In this document: piece after piece, positions 9,774 through 18,876 of the stretch | Layout: every line of letters starts with the position of its first letter | How positions within the stretch are numbered: position 1 is the first letter of the stretch | Origin: SZUA-229 sp036567985 | Lineage (GTDB): Bacteria; Pseudomonadota; Gammaproteobacteria; SZUA-229 | DNA: 64,000 nucleotides | Reading direction: 5' to 3' | NCBI GenBank assembly: GCA_036567985.1 | Contig: DATCTK010000062.1 | Span: 56,063 to 120,062, forward strand | Notes under the pieces: generated by a model | What the model was told of the DNA's origin: nothing | Seen by the model: only the letters and a program-made list of their open reading frames with translations | Database searches by the model: none | Position numbers and translations under genes: made by a program

Positions 9774-10354
9774 TAGCAATCGTTCGCTGTGCTTGTGTTT
9801 TTAATAAGGTTCGCTTCACCGCCCACCATTATGGAAATATCGCGGCGCGGGTAGCCGTCTGCATCACCGCTGCAAATCTGGAAGCCGCCTGCTGTGCCAT
9901 CTTTCAATTCGCCCGTATGCGAGAAAGTAACTGCAACACTAAAATCATTAGTTAAGGCACCAAACGGGCTGGCTGTGATGCTGATGGATGTGCCACCATC
10001 CATCTGGTTGAGCCAGACCAGGCGATCGCCATTGGCCTCGTCAAATGTACGATCCTGATTCTGATCTACAAAGACGATCCAGCCACGATTCCAGTTATCT
10101 GCCGCACCACTGCAGGTCGGTGTACTGGCATCTGTATTGGTACTGCTACAAACAACCACATCTCGACCCGAGGTCATGGCTTCCGCTCTGGCACGCTTCA
10201 GCGACAGCACCAGCTCATTTGACGTATCAGCCATCTCGTTGGTCAATATGATCGAGTTGAATACGGGCACGCCGACCGCCATCAATATGCCCATCATCGC
10301 CACCACGATCATCAGCTCAATTACCGTAAAACCGTTTTGATTTAGTTTTTTCAT
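9773..10354 (-). CDS. fimT: GspH/FimT-type pseudopilin (FimT/FimU)
   Basis: Prepilin of 193 residues. Leader MKKLNQNG is followed by FTVIELMIVVAMMGILMAVG; the body has the GspH/FimT pattern (LVLSLKRARAEAMTSGRDVVVC) and a cysteine pair near the C-terminus. It is first in the operon, where Pseudomonas has both fimT and fimU; only one copy is present here, so either symbol could apply. The ATG at 10354 gives a normal short leader; an ATG at 10372 adds six residues. About 130 bases separate it from thiO and no clear promoter stands out. Confidence 0.85.
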   Translation of the reverse strand: MKKLNQNGFTVIELMIVVAMMGILMAVGVPVFNSIILTNEMADTSNELVLSLKRARAEAMTSGRDVVVCSSTNTDASTPTCSGAADNWNRGWIVFVDQNQDRTFDEANGDRLVWLNQMDGGTSISITASPFGALTNDFSVAVTFSHTGELKDGTAGGFQICSGDADGYPRRDISIMVGGEANLIKNTSTANDC

Positions 10355-10483
10355 GTCGTTATTTAAGACCATTCAAATGTCAAAGTCATGGAGATCAAGA
10401 TGGAGTCTGGTTAATGCCTGATAAACGGCTAAAGCCCGTCACAGGCGGTCATAAAACAACGATGCGCGCTTCGTCTGCGTCAG

Positions 10484-11527
10484 TTATTCAGTCATTAACC
10501 TGGCAATGCGCTGTGCACTGCCCAGCCCCAGAATGACTCCGTTACGGTAATGCCCGGCATTAATATACAGACCCTTTACGCCATTATGTTCGCCGATAGT
10601 GGGTTCGCCCTGTGGACTGCCGGGACGCAACCCCGCCCAGTGATGCTCAACCGGTAACTCACGTAATGCAGGAAATATCTCCTGGGCACTGTCCAGTAGC
10701 TCGGCCTTCACTTCATCACTGATATGTTTATCAAACCCACTGTGCTCAATGGTGCTGCCACAGACAATGCGCCCGTCGCGGCGTGGAATCAGGTAACGGT
10801 TTTCTGCCAGCAGTATGTGCGGCAACAGCCCCGGTTCGCCCTTGAACAGGATCATCTGTCCTTTTACCGGGCTGATCTGAGGCGTCTCACCACAGCCCCG
10901 TAACAACTCCGCACTCCAGGCTCCACCGGCAATCAGCACCTGCCCCGCATGCCATGCTCGACCGTTGGCCTCAACCCCCTGCACACGACCCTGCTCAATC
11001 AGCAGTTTTTCAACCGGCGTGTGCGCATGATATTCAATGCCCAGCGCATCCAGGCTGGCGCGCAACGACCGCACCAGCCGTGGGTTACGCATCTGCGCCA
11101 CCTCCGGCAGCCACAGACCATGTTCGAACTGCGCTGAAACCCCTGGCGACAAGGCCTGCAACGCCTGTGACGAATCCACTTCCTCGAGCTTCATCGACCA
11201 GCGCTGCGCCCATTCACGGGCGGCAACCACTTCGTCGCTGCCCAGCACCAGCATGCCACTTCGAATATACTCGGGGTCGACACCCCCTTCCTGTATCAGC
11301 TCATCCGCCAGCGCGGCATACTGCCGCTGGCCGACCTGGGCCAGCTCATTTACCGTGTCGGAATAACGCCAGGGGTGTAATGGCGACAGTATGCCGCCAC
11401 CGGCCCATGAGGACTCCTGCCCCATATCGCCTTTTTCCAGTAACACCACCTTCATTCCACGGCGCGTCAGTTCACGCGCACTCAGCATGCCGATCAGGCC
11501 GCCGCCCACTATTATGCAATCAGTCAT
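10484..11527 (-). CDS. thiO: Glycine oxidase ThiO
   Basis: FAD-dependent amine oxidase of 347 residues. It opens with the Rossmann dinucleotide motif IIVGGGLIGMLSARELTRRG and has the ESSWAGGGILSPLHPW segment typical of ThiO; the C-terminal GLRPGSPQGEPTIG and HYRNGVILG motifs complete the DAO fold. It oxidises glycine to dehydroglycine (iminoacetate) for thiazole synthesis, feeding ThiG. The ATG at 11527 begins directly before the Rossmann strand; upstream in-frame residues are not conserved. thiS and thiG lie about 1.4 kb away on the opposite strand, separated by an unrelated gene. Confidence 0.93.
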   Translation of the reverse strand: MTDCIIVGGGLIGMLSARELTRRGMKVVLLEKGDMGQESSWAGGGILSPLHPWRYSDTVNELAQVGQRQYAALADELIQEGGVDPEYIRSGMLVLGSDEVVAAREWAQRWSMKLEEVDSSQALQALSPGVSAQFEHGLWLPEVAQMRNPRLVRSLRASLDALGIEYHAHTPVEKLLIEQGRVQGVEANGRAWHAGQVLIAGGAWSAELLRGCGETPQISPVKGQMILFKGEPGLLPHILLAENRYLIPRRDGRIVCGSTIEHSGFDKHISDEVKAELLDSAQEIFPALRELPVEHHWAGLRPGSPQGEPTIGEHNGVKGLYINAGHYRNGVILGLGSAQRIARLMTE

Positions 11528-11609
11528 TGTCTCTATTAATTTATACGTTAAGCCTGTTTCGCCCCGCAATTAGAACCTGCGTGGCAAGGAGCGAGCTATC
11601 TTAACAAAC

Positions 11610-11640
11610 AAAAGACCCGCATCGTGGATGCAGGTCTTTA
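11610..11640 (-). terminator. Intrinsic terminator of the secreted-protein gene
   Basis: An AAAGACC-GCATC / GATGC-GGTCTTT stem with one internal mismatch and a 3-base loop is followed on the minus strand by TTTGTTTGTT. It lies 33-63 bases past the stop of the gene ending at 11673 and before thiO, so it should end that transcript. The plus side also has a T-rich tail, so it could work both ways. Confidence 0.75.
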
Positions 11641-11672
11641 TATATTTATATAGTCTACGGATGCCGGGCTAT

Positions 11673-12695
11673 TTACTCACCGCAGGTATTGGTGACCCCT
11701 GGCGGCGCCTGGTCCAGGTACTTTTCACAGTAGCATGGGCTTGTGCCTTTGTCCCAGTGGCGCTGGCAGCGTTTGATCCACAGTGCGTCCTGCTGCGCCT
11801 GCCACTCGGCTGCGCGCTTTTCGGTTTCTATTGCCTGCTGGCGCGCCAGCTCTTCTTCACGCGCCCGCTTAAGCTCCTGCGCCATTTTCTGTTTTTCCTG
11901 CGCAACCTGCTTTGCTATGCGCTGTTCAGCATCCTGCTTCTTAGCACTGTCATTACAGGGATAGCTGATTGCGTTGACCGCAGAAGAAAAATCCGCCGGT
12001 GGCTTTGCACTACACATTTTCACCGGCTTCGGTTTGGCGACGGGCTTGGGGGCAGGCGCTTTTACCGCCGGGCGGGGCGGGGCGACAGGCTGTGCAGCCT
12101 GCACTGGTTCGGGACGATCGAGCTTCGCCATCAGGGCTGAAAAACCCGCCATGCTGTAATCGAGCCTCACCGGGCGTCCATAGGGCTCGATAATAAATGA
12201 CAGGGTGCGCGCCATTTTCAGGCGCGTCTTGCTCTGTTCATCCAGCCGAATAATAAAGTCACCGCCACCACCGGCGTTAACACAGATGTCGTTAATCACC
12301 ACCGCATTCTGTTTGAGCATACGGCCGGGGGTCTGCTGGTTATTCAGACACCAGTCGAATTGCGGCAGACGCTGGCCATCCAGCAGCACATCGACAATAT
12401 CCAGATTGGGCAGACTGCGGGTATCCGCCAGTTCACCACTGGGGTCATTACGCCCCAGGCGCAGTAACAGGCGCTGTGGGCTGATATTCACATGGTAGTA
12501 ATTGGTATCCGCACCATCACGTTCGGCGCCGGACTTGATCACCGCGCCATCATGTTCATACCAGGCAACATCGGTACCAAAGGACAGGTCCTTGGTTTTC
12601 TTGAATGGATTGACGGTTGCCTGGGCACCCGCCGAAACAATGAGAAACAGGGCTGCAATGCCGATAGATGTGAATTTTTTTGTTAAGCCGTGCAC
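11673..12695 (-). CDS. Secreted protein of unknown function, coiled-coil with Cys-rich C-terminus
   Basis: Not recognised as a named family. The 340-residue product has a signal peptide (FTSIGIAALFLIVSAGAQA), a beta-rich N-terminal domain with a WCLNNQQTPG segment, a Pro/Ala/Lys linker at about 205-235, a charged Gln/Glu/Arg-rich coiled coil at about 255-305, and a C-terminal cluster of four cysteines (CQRHW, CYCEKY, TCGE). It is probably periplasmic or envelope-attached. The GTG at 12695 is preferred over the frame start at 12752, because GAGGG lies 8 bases upstream and the signal peptide follows at once. It stands alone between thiO and thiS and has its own terminator. Confidence 0.7.
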   Translation of the reverse strand: MHGLTKKFTSIGIAALFLIVSAGAQATVNPFKKTKDLSFGTDVAWYEHDGAVIKSGAERDGADTNYYHVNISPQRLLLRLGRNDPSGELADTRSLPNLDIVDVLLDGQRLPQFDWCLNNQQTPGRMLKQNAVVINDICVNAGGGGDFIIRLDEQSKTRLKMARTLSFIIEPYGRPVRLDYSMAGFSALMAKLDRPEPVQAAQPVAPPRPAVKAPAPKPVAKPKPVKMCSAKPPADFSSAVNAISYPCNDSAKKQDAEQRIAKQVAQEKQKMAQELKRAREEELARQQAIETEKRAAEWQAQQDALWIKRCQRHWDKGTSPCYCEKYLDQAPPGVTNTCGE

Positions 12696-12943
12696 GCTTA
12701 ATCCCTCTTTAAACCAGTTGTAAATAGTGACCCCACCGAATTCGTCAACCACCCGTTAATTATCGTAATACTTAAGAATTTCTCTAAATATATTAGATAA
12801 GCTATGGTTATTACGAATGTTTTTCTAATTTTCGCAGGCTGTTCAGATTTAATGACTAGGTATAGCACAATATTTTATGCCGTGAACCAAAACGCCGGAA
12901 AATCAGTGTAAAATCAGCATTTTTCAGCAGAAACACACTCAAA

Positions 12944-13144
12944 ATGCAGATTATTCTAAATGGTCAGGCGCTTGAACTCGCCGACAACAGCAGCTTGCAA
13001 CAACTGATTGAACAGCAGGGCCTGGCGGGCAAACGCCTTGCTGCTGAAGTGAATATGGAAATTATCCCCCGTGCACAACACCCGAACCATATCCTGAAAG
13101 AGCAGGATCGGGTGGAAATTGTTCAGGCCATTGGCGGTGGCTGA
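12944..13144 (+). CDS. thiS: Sulfur carrier protein ThiS
   Basis: Ubiquitin-like protein of 66 residues ending EIVQAIGGG; the C-terminal Gly-Gly is adenylated and thiocarboxylated so that sulfur can pass to ThiG for the thiamine thiazole ring. Length and the MQIILNGQALEL start fit the family. It begins the conserved order thiS-thiG-trmB known from Pseudomonas. The region before it (12753-12943) is AT-rich; no TPP-riboswitch core such as CTGAGA with ACCTGA was seen. Confidence 0.93.
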   Translation: MQIILNGQALELADNSSLQQLIEQQGLAGKRLAAEVNMEIIPRAQHPNHILKEQDRVEIVQAIGGG

Positions 13145-13247
13145 TTGAGTCGGCTACCGCAAACCTTCCACAGCAACGCTGCAAAACCTGCCCCAAACAG
13201 TGATATGATACGCGCCTCTGAAATCAACCGCGCAAACAGACAAATCT

Positions 13248-14030
13248 ATGAGTGACAAGCCACTAACCATTGCCGGCAAAACCTATAACTCCCGTTTACT
13301 GGTGGGCTCCGGCAAATACAAAGACCTCGAAGAAACCCGGGCCTGCACCGAAGCCAGTGGCGCAGAAATCATTACGGTAGCGATTCGCCGCACCAATATC
13401 GGGCAGACCCCCGGCGAACCCAATCTGCTGGATGTGGTGCCACCGGAAAAATATACCATTTTACCCAATACCGCCGGCTGCTATACCGTCGAGGATGCCG
13501 TGCGCACCTGCCGCATGGCGAGGGAACTGCTGGATGGCCACAGCCTGGTCAAGCTGGAAGTGCTGGGTGATGAGAAAACCCTGTTCCCGGACATTACCGC
13601 CACCCTGCAGGCAGCGGAAATCCTGGTAAAAGACGGATTCGATGTGATGGTATATACCAGCGACGACCCGTTGATTGCCAAACGCCTGGAAGAGATCGGC
13701 TGTGCCGCAGTCATGCCACTGGCTGCGCCCATCGGCTCCGGCCTGGGGATTCGCAACCCGTACAATATTCTCACCATCGTGGAAAACGCCAATGTGCCGA
13801 TTCTGGTGGACGCCGGTGTCGGCACCGCCTCCGATGCGGCGATTGCCATGGAGCTGGGTTGCGACGGCATACTGATGAACACCGCCATTTCCGCTGCGCA
13901 GAACCCGGTGCTGATGGCTTCGGCAATGAAGCACGCGGTGATTGCCGGGCGCGAGGCTTTTCTCGCCGGACGCATGCCACGCAAGCGCTTTGCCTCCGCC
14001 TCTTCACCCATTGATGGTACCTTTTTTTAA
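13248..14030 (+). CDS. thiG: Thiazole synthase ThiG
   Basis: Protein of 260 residues, the usual ThiG size, with a TIM-barrel fold. Motifs include LLVGSGKYKD, VAIRRTNIG, the LVKLEVLGD strand with the Schiff-base lysine, and PILVDAGVGTASDAAIAMELGCDG near the phosphate site. It joins deoxyxylulose 5-phosphate, dehydroglycine and ThiS-thiocarboxylate into the thiazole phosphate. It follows thiS by about 100 bases and is followed by a strong hairpin before trmB. Confidence 0.96.
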   Translation: MSDKPLTIAGKTYNSRLLVGSGKYKDLEETRACTEASGAEIITVAIRRTNIGQTPGEPNLLDVVPPEKYTILPNTAGCYTVEDAVRTCRMARELLDGHSLVKLEVLGDEKTLFPDITATLQAAEILVKDGFDVMVYTSDDPLIAKRLEEIGCAAVMPLAAPIGSGLGIRNPYNILTIVENANVPILVDAGVGTASDAAIAMELGCDGILMNTAISAAQNPVLMASAMKHAVIAGREAFLAGRMPRKRFASASSPIDGTFF

Positions 14031-14040
14031 ACCCACCTGA

Positions 14041-14072
14041 TTTGTCTGGCAGCAACCCCGCTGCCAGACAAA
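14041..14072 (+). other. Perfect 13-bp hairpin between thiG and trmB
   Basis: TTTGTCTGGCAGC pairs perfectly with GCTGCCAGACAAA around a 6-base loop. There is no T-tract after it on the plus strand, so it is not a typical intrinsic terminator. It may protect the thiG mRNA 3' end or reduce read-through into trmB (inference). Confidence 0.7.
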
Positions 14073-14091
14073 CACACCGCAAGATTCCCCT

Positions 14092-14775
14092 ATGAGCGAA
14101 AAAATTATCCGCACCATCCGCAGCTTTGTTAAGCGCGAAGGCCGCCTCACCCAGGGCCAGCAACAGGCGATTGAAAAGCTCTGGCCGGTGTATGGCGTCG
14201 ACTATGCTGAACAGGCCATTAATTTGAACGAGCTGTTTGGCCGCGAAGCGGAAACCGTGCTGGAAATCGGTTTTGGTAACGGTGATTCGCTGTGGCAAAT
14301 GGCACAGGCCCGACCGGAGAAAAACTTTTTCGGCATTGAGGTCCATCGCCCCGGTGTGGGTCATTTATTGCATCTGATGGACAGTTCGGGATGTGGCAAT
14401 ATTCGCATATCGAATCACGACGCAGTCGAAGTACTTGAACAGCAGATACCCGACCACAGCCTGGATCGACTGCAACTCTTTTTCCCCGATCCCTGGCACA
14501 AAAAGAAACACCACAAACGGCGCATTGTGCAACCAGCATTTATACAGCTGGTAGCGCAGAAATTAAAACCCGGCGGCATTTTTCACCTGGCCACCGACTG
14601 GGAAAATTATGCCGAGCACATGCTGGAAACCCTGAACAACTGCGAGCTGTTTGAAAACCTGTCCGATGACAATACTTATGTCGATAAGCCTGCAGAACGT
14701 CCAATTACAAAATTCGAAACCCGCGGCCAGCGGCTTGGGCATGGTGTATGGGATTTGCTGTTTAAAACTCAGTAG
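14092..14775 (+). CDS. trmB: tRNA (guanine-N7-)-methyltransferase TrmB
   Basis: SAM-dependent methyltransferase of 227 residues that modifies G46 in the variable loop of tRNAs. Visible motifs are LEIGFGNGDSLWQMA (SAM loop), FFGIEVHRPGVG, and LFFPDPWHKKKHHKRR, the TrmB signature. Its place after thiG is conserved in related gammaproteobacteria. It converges on nhaD across a repeat-filled gap. Confidence 0.95.
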   Translation: MSEKIIRTIRSFVKREGRLTQGQQQAIEKLWPVYGVDYAEQAINLNELFGREAETVLEIGFGNGDSLWQMAQARPEKNFFGIEVHRPGVGHLLHLMDSSGCGNIRISNHDAVEVLEQQIPDHSLDRLQLFFPDPWHKKKHHKRRIVQPAFIQLVAQKLKPGGIFHLATDWENYAEHMLETLNNCELFENLSDDNTYVDKPAERPITKFETRGQRLGHGVWDLLFKTQ

Positions 14776-15084
14776 CACGTCCTGTAGCTCACTTGCTTCA
14801 ACAAGAAAACGCAAATGAACGCAAATGAACGCAAATAGACGCGATTAAGGCTTTATATCCATGTGAACTCTGACGTCTATGAAAAACACCGCGTGCTTCA
14901 CATTTATCTTTTAATTAAATTAATAAAGGGCTCTTACACATCACAAAACGGTCGCATGACCTGTACCTTCTTCAAAGCAGTCAAACCTGCACGCAGCCCA
15001 CATAAAGATTTGCGTTTATTTGCGTTTATTTGCGTTGTTCGCGTTTTCTTTTTTTCTTTTTAACGCCGTGCTTTACTTATGTGT
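14776..15084. repeat. Convergent-gene gap filled by large inverted repeat, copy 1
   Basis: This 309-base gap between trmB and nhaD holds no credible gene. At 14803-14843 the unit CGCAAATGAA is repeated as tandem GCAAATGAAC steps, and at 15009-15053 the inverted version (TTTGCGTTTA steps ending GCGTTTTC) appears. Together they form a long imperfect inverted repeat around a spacer of about 165 bases. The same family recurs at 37241-37346 and 49848-49955. Confidence 0.75.
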
Positions 15085-16506
15085 TTAACCAGTGAAATAG
15101 GCTTCGTTCACCAGTAAGTGCACATAGATACTGGCGGCGTAACCCAGTGCAATCACCGGCGTCCATTTCAGGTGCGCGAAGAAGGTATAGTAACCCCGCG
15201 CCTGGCCCATCAGTGCTACACCGGCGGCGGAGCCGATGGATAACAAAGAACCACCCACACCGGCGGTTAAGGTCACCAGTAACCACTGGCCGGTTGGCAT
15301 ATCCGGATTCATGCTCAGCACCGCAAACATCACCGGAATATTATCCACAATCGCCGACATTACACCGACTGCAATATTGGCGGAAGTTGCGCCCCACTGG
15401 TTATACATAATTTCCGATGCCAGTCCCAGGTAGCCGAGAAAACCCAGTCCACCCACACACAGCACAACGCCATAGAAAAATAATAATGTATCCCACTCGG
15501 CGCGTGCCACCGGGTTAAACACATCGAAGCCGCCGGGCGAGCCCAGTTGAGCATCACGGTCCTGATAACCATAGTCATCCCGATGCGCAGTTTTCTTGAG
15601 GAAATAACCGAACACCTGCAAGTAACCTAAACCGGTTAGCATGCCGATTACCGGTGGTAGATGCAGGAAGGTATGGAAAGCAACTGCAGTGGCAATGGTC
15701 AGCAGAAACAGCAGAATAATGCGCCTGGCACCCCGTTGCATGGACACCTTTTCATCACTGGGTTCCGGCTTCAGGTTGGGCACTGCAAAACTCATAAGAA
15801 TTGCCGGCAGCAACCAGTTAACCAGCGCAGGAATAAATAATGCAAAGAAGGTCCAGAACTCAATCATGCCCTTCTGCCAGACCATCAGTGTAGTAATATC
15901 GCCAAACGGCGAGAAGGCCCCGCCGGCATTGGCGGCCACCACAATATTAATCGCACCCAGACTGATAAAGCGCACATTGCCCGAGCCCACCGCCATAATC
16001 ACCGCACACATTAATAATGCCGTGGTCAGGTTATCTGCAACCGGTGAAATAAAGAATGCCAGCCCACCGGTAATCCAGAACAACGAGCGGAAGCCGAAGC
16101 CGCTCTGAATCAGCCAGGCACGCAGTGCATCGAACACACCACGGTCTTCCATCGAGTTGATATAGGTCATAGCCACCAGCAGGAACAGCATCAGCTCTGC
16201 ATATTCCAGCAGGTTATGGCGCACAGCCTGTTCTGCCTCAACCGACATGCCATGTTGTGCCGCCACATAGGCGATGCTGCCCCAGATCAGGCCGGCCGCA
16301 ATAATAACCGGCTTGGACTTTCTCAGGTGGGTAAATTCTTCTGCCATTACCAGCAGGTAGGCAATAACAAAAACCGCAATGGCAAAAAAGCCCAGACCAG
16401 TGTTAGTCATATCCCAGCTTTTACCTGCCTCGGCGGCAAACACGCTGGAGGAAAACACCAGTAACAGGATGGTGCTGAATACGCTGCTGTAATTTTTTAT
16501 TTTCAT
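15085..16506 (-). CDS. nhaD: Sodium:proton antiporter, NhaD family
   Basis: Inner-membrane protein of 473 residues with about 12 hydrophobic segments and an N-terminal signal-like segment (STILLLVFSSSVFA), as in known NhaD proteins. Conserved stretches include HNLLEYAELMLFLLVAMTYI, SPVADNLTTALLMCAV, FSPFGDITTLMVW and GGSLLSIGSAAGVALMGQ. NhaD exchanges Na+ (or Li+) for H+ and supports salt and alkaline tolerance. It lies 126 bases downstream of the SLC13 permease on the same strand; the gap contains a CGCGGC/GCCGCG hairpin (16583-16602) without a T-tract. Confidence 0.92.
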   Translation of the reverse strand: MKIKNYSSVFSTILLLVFSSSVFAAEAGKSWDMTNTGLGFFAIAVFVIAYLLVMAEEFTHLRKSKPVIIAAGLIWGSIAYVAAQHGMSVEAEQAVRHNLLEYAELMLFLLVAMTYINSMEDRGVFDALRAWLIQSGFGFRSLFWITGGLAFFISPVADNLTTALLMCAVIMAVGSGNVRFISLGAINIVVAANAGGAFSPFGDITTLMVWQKGMIEFWTFFALFIPALVNWLLPAILMSFAVPNLKPEPSDEKVSMQRGARRIILLFLLTIATAVAFHTFLHLPPVIGMLTGLGYLQVFGYFLKKTAHRDDYGYQDRDAQLGSPGGFDVFNPVARAEWDTLLFFYGVVLCVGGLGFLGYLGLASEIMYNQWGATSANIAVGVMSAIVDNIPVMFAVLSMNPDMPTGQWLLVTLTAGVGGSLLSIGSAAGVALMGQARGYYTFFAHLKWTPVIALGYAASIYVHLLVNEAYFTG

Positions 16507-16632
16507 AATTTTATTTTCGCCTGGTCGCTAGTCAGCTCCTGCCTTTCGCGAATTAACACCCCATGTGCCTGCTACACTGAAGCGCGGCATAATTAAGCCG
16601 CGACCCTGTGTAACTGGTATATCTGCGCTGCT

Positions 16633-18621
16633 TTAGAACACCAGTCCCATCATCAGCATCATTACGATCAGGAACAGCACCGTCATAATGCCACCTGCAC
16701 GCATAAAGTCCGCCACCCGGTAACCCGCCGGACCCATAATCAATGCGTTCACCTGGTGTGTCGGAATCAGGAATGAGTTGGATGTTGCAATGGCAACGGT
16801 CAGCGCAAACACCGCCGGATTGGCACCCACACCCAGTGCAATGTTCACCGCCAGCGGAACCAGCAGCACGGTGGCGCCCACATTCGACATAACCAGTGTA
16901 AAGAAGGTGGCAAGTATTGCTACCGCAGACTGTATAACCCAGATGGGCGTGTCTTCCGCCATCAGTGATAATGTCTGCTCAGCTATCCATTTCGCGGTAC
17001 CGGAGGTTTCCACCGCCAGCCCCAGGGGAATCAGTGAGGCCAGCAGAAACACGGTTTTCCAGCTCACCGCTTCATAGGCTTCTTCAATCTTGATAACGCC
17101 GGATAGAATCATCCCCATAGCACCGGTTAGCAGCGCAATGGATAAACGCAGGTCGGTAAACAGAACCAGGAACAGCGCCACAGCAAAGAAGAACAGTGCC
17201 GGCACCAGTTTCTGCGGCCGCGCTTCCTCTTTGGGGTACTCGGTGGTGACCACCACGAAGTCACGGTCTTTTTCCAGCCGCAGCAAATTATCCCAGGCGG
17301 TATGCACAATCAGTGTATCGCCGGCTTCAAGGGGCATATTACGAATGTCATCCCCTTCGCGTTTGGTTTCACCATCACGATGTAAGCCAATCATTGCCAG
17401 GCCGTAGGTCTTGCGCAACCAGACTTCCCGTGCACTTTTGCCAATCAGCCCGGAGCCAGGTGTAATCACCACTTCCGCCACACCGGATTTGGAGGCTGAC
17501 AAGGCTTCGGAAAAAGTTCGCAGCTCTTCACGCAGGCTCAGGCCATATTTCTCGGCCATTTCCCGGATCAGCTTCGGATCGGCAATCACGCCCAGTACCA
17601 TGCCTGCGGTAATTTCAGTATCACGCGCCACCGAGCCGGGACCAAAACGCAGGCCATCACCCCGGCGTTTGCTGGCAATGATGCGTACCCGGTTAATTGA
17701 CTCAATATCATCCAGTGTCTGGCCAATCAGGCTGCTGTCATCGCTCACCACCAGCTCAGACATGGCATAGTCAACGCCATACACTTTCTGGATATATTTA
17801 AGGGGGTCAGAGCCGGCGGTCTGGCTTTCTGACTGGGTTGCAGGCAATACAAAACGCCCCGCCAGTACGAAATAGACAATACCGGTCGCCACCAGCGCCA
17901 GGCCGATCGGTGTCACCGAAAACAGGTCCCAGGTAGCCATCTGCTGATCCGCAGGCAGTGCCTGGTTCGAGGCCAGTATCAGGTCATTCAGCAAAATCAG
18001 CGGGCTCGACCCCACCATGGTGACAGTACCACCCAGAATCGCGCAGAAACCCATGGGCATCAGCAGGCGTGACATAGGCAGGCCGGAACGTGCGGAAATA
18101 CGCGACACCACTGGCAGGAACAGTGCCGCTGCACCCACGTTCTGCATAAATGATGAAATTATGCCCACGGTGGAGGAAATAATTGGAATAATGCGGGTTT
18201 CCGATTTACCACCGACTTTCAGGATAAAGCCCGCTACCCGTGTCATCAGCCCGGTTTTATCCAGACCCGCACCAATAATCATCACCGCAATAATCGACAT
18301 TACCGCATTGGAGGAGAAACCGATAAACAGTTGCTCGGTATCCACCAGCCCCGTTTCCAGACCCATATAGGGCGCCAGTAACGAAGTCAGCCCCAGCAAC
18401 ACCATCACCGTGGCGGCTGCCACGTCCACACCCACTACTTCAAAGGCAAACAAATAAATAGTCAGCATCAGAATTCCAGTGACCCAGGCAATCTCGATGC
18501 TGGGTACAACGGTTGACAGCACCAGCGCGGCAGCAAAAAAAACTGCTGCGGCTACCATCTGCTTTACTGTAAAGCGGCCCTGCGTGGTTACAGTCTTTTC
18601 TTCGTCAGCCATAGCAGGCAT
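16633..18621 (-). CDS. SLC13/DASS-type permease with TrkA-C regulatory domains
   Basis: Inner-membrane transporter of 662 residues. About five hydrophobic segments (20-205) are followed by a cytoplasmic block (about 270-470) with two TrkA_C-like domains (SLIGQTLDDIESINRVRIIASKR and GLIGKSAREVWLRKTYGLAMIG are parts), and then more membrane segments with SNVGATVLLVPLAVNIA and SNSFLIPTHQVNALIMGP. This layout fits Na+-coupled anion permeases such as those for sulfate or other divalent anions; the substrate cannot be told from sequence. The ATG has TGGAG 8 bases upstream. It is divergent from the LysR gene, a likely regulator, and precedes nhaD, so Na+ entry and exit may be linked. Confidence 0.85.
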   Translation of the reverse strand: MPAMADEEKTVTTQGRFTVKQMVAAAVFFAAALVLSTVVPSIEIAWVTGILMLTIYLFAFEVVGVDVAAATVMVLLGLTSLLAPYMGLETGLVDTEQLFIGFSSNAVMSIIAVMIIGAGLDKTGLMTRVAGFILKVGGKSETRIIPIISSTVGIISSFMQNVGAAALFLPVVSRISARSGLPMSRLLMPMGFCAILGGTVTMVGSSPLILLNDLILASNQALPADQQMATWDLFSVTPIGLALVATGIVYFVLAGRFVLPATQSESQTAGSDPLKYIQKVYGVDYAMSELVVSDDSSLIGQTLDDIESINRVRIIASKRRGDGLRFGPGSVARDTEITAGMVLGVIADPKLIREMAEKYGLSLREELRTFSEALSASKSGVAEVVITPGSGLIGKSAREVWLRKTYGLAMIGLHRDGETKREGDDIRNMPLEAGDTLIVHTAWDNLLRLEKDRDFVVVTTEYPKEEARPQKLVPALFFFAVALFLVLFTDLRLSIALLTGAMGMILSGVIKIEEAYEAVSWKTVFLLASLIPLGLAVETSGTAKWIAEQTLSLMAEDTPIWVIQSAVAILATFFTLVMSNVGATVLLVPLAVNIALGVGANPAVFALTVAIATSNSFLIPTHQVNALIMGPAGYRVADFMRAGGIMTVLFLIVMMLMMGLVF

Positions 18622-18876
18622 AGTTTTTCTCCAGTTAAATCAATTCGTTATCAGGGTAAATCAGGCAGCAGCACCGACCGTGCAGGGGATCGCAGTGTGA
18701 TTCAGTCGCGGCCCCAACCGTTATCGCATTTGATAATTAAGCTGTGTTTGCCAACTGCTTTACCATATGGAAACTACTTAAACAGGATGGCAATAGCTGG
18801 ATACCCGCAAAGACGCCGGATAATGCATGTTTTATAGCCACTATTCAAATGAATTCAAATGCCTTAACATTCCTTA

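Noticed and set aside
12753..12943. TPP riboswitch before thiS
   Set aside because: The conserved CTGAGA and ACCTGA core elements are not present in the leader, and no matching fold could be built by eye.
13461..14364. Antisense ORFs over thiG and trmB
   Set aside because: Shadows of well-conserved genes; their translations show no domain pattern.
16583..16602. Terminator between the SLC13 and nhaD genes
   Set aside because: The CGCGGC/GCCGCG stem is only 6 bp with no T-tract, so it was left as a note in the nhaD entry.
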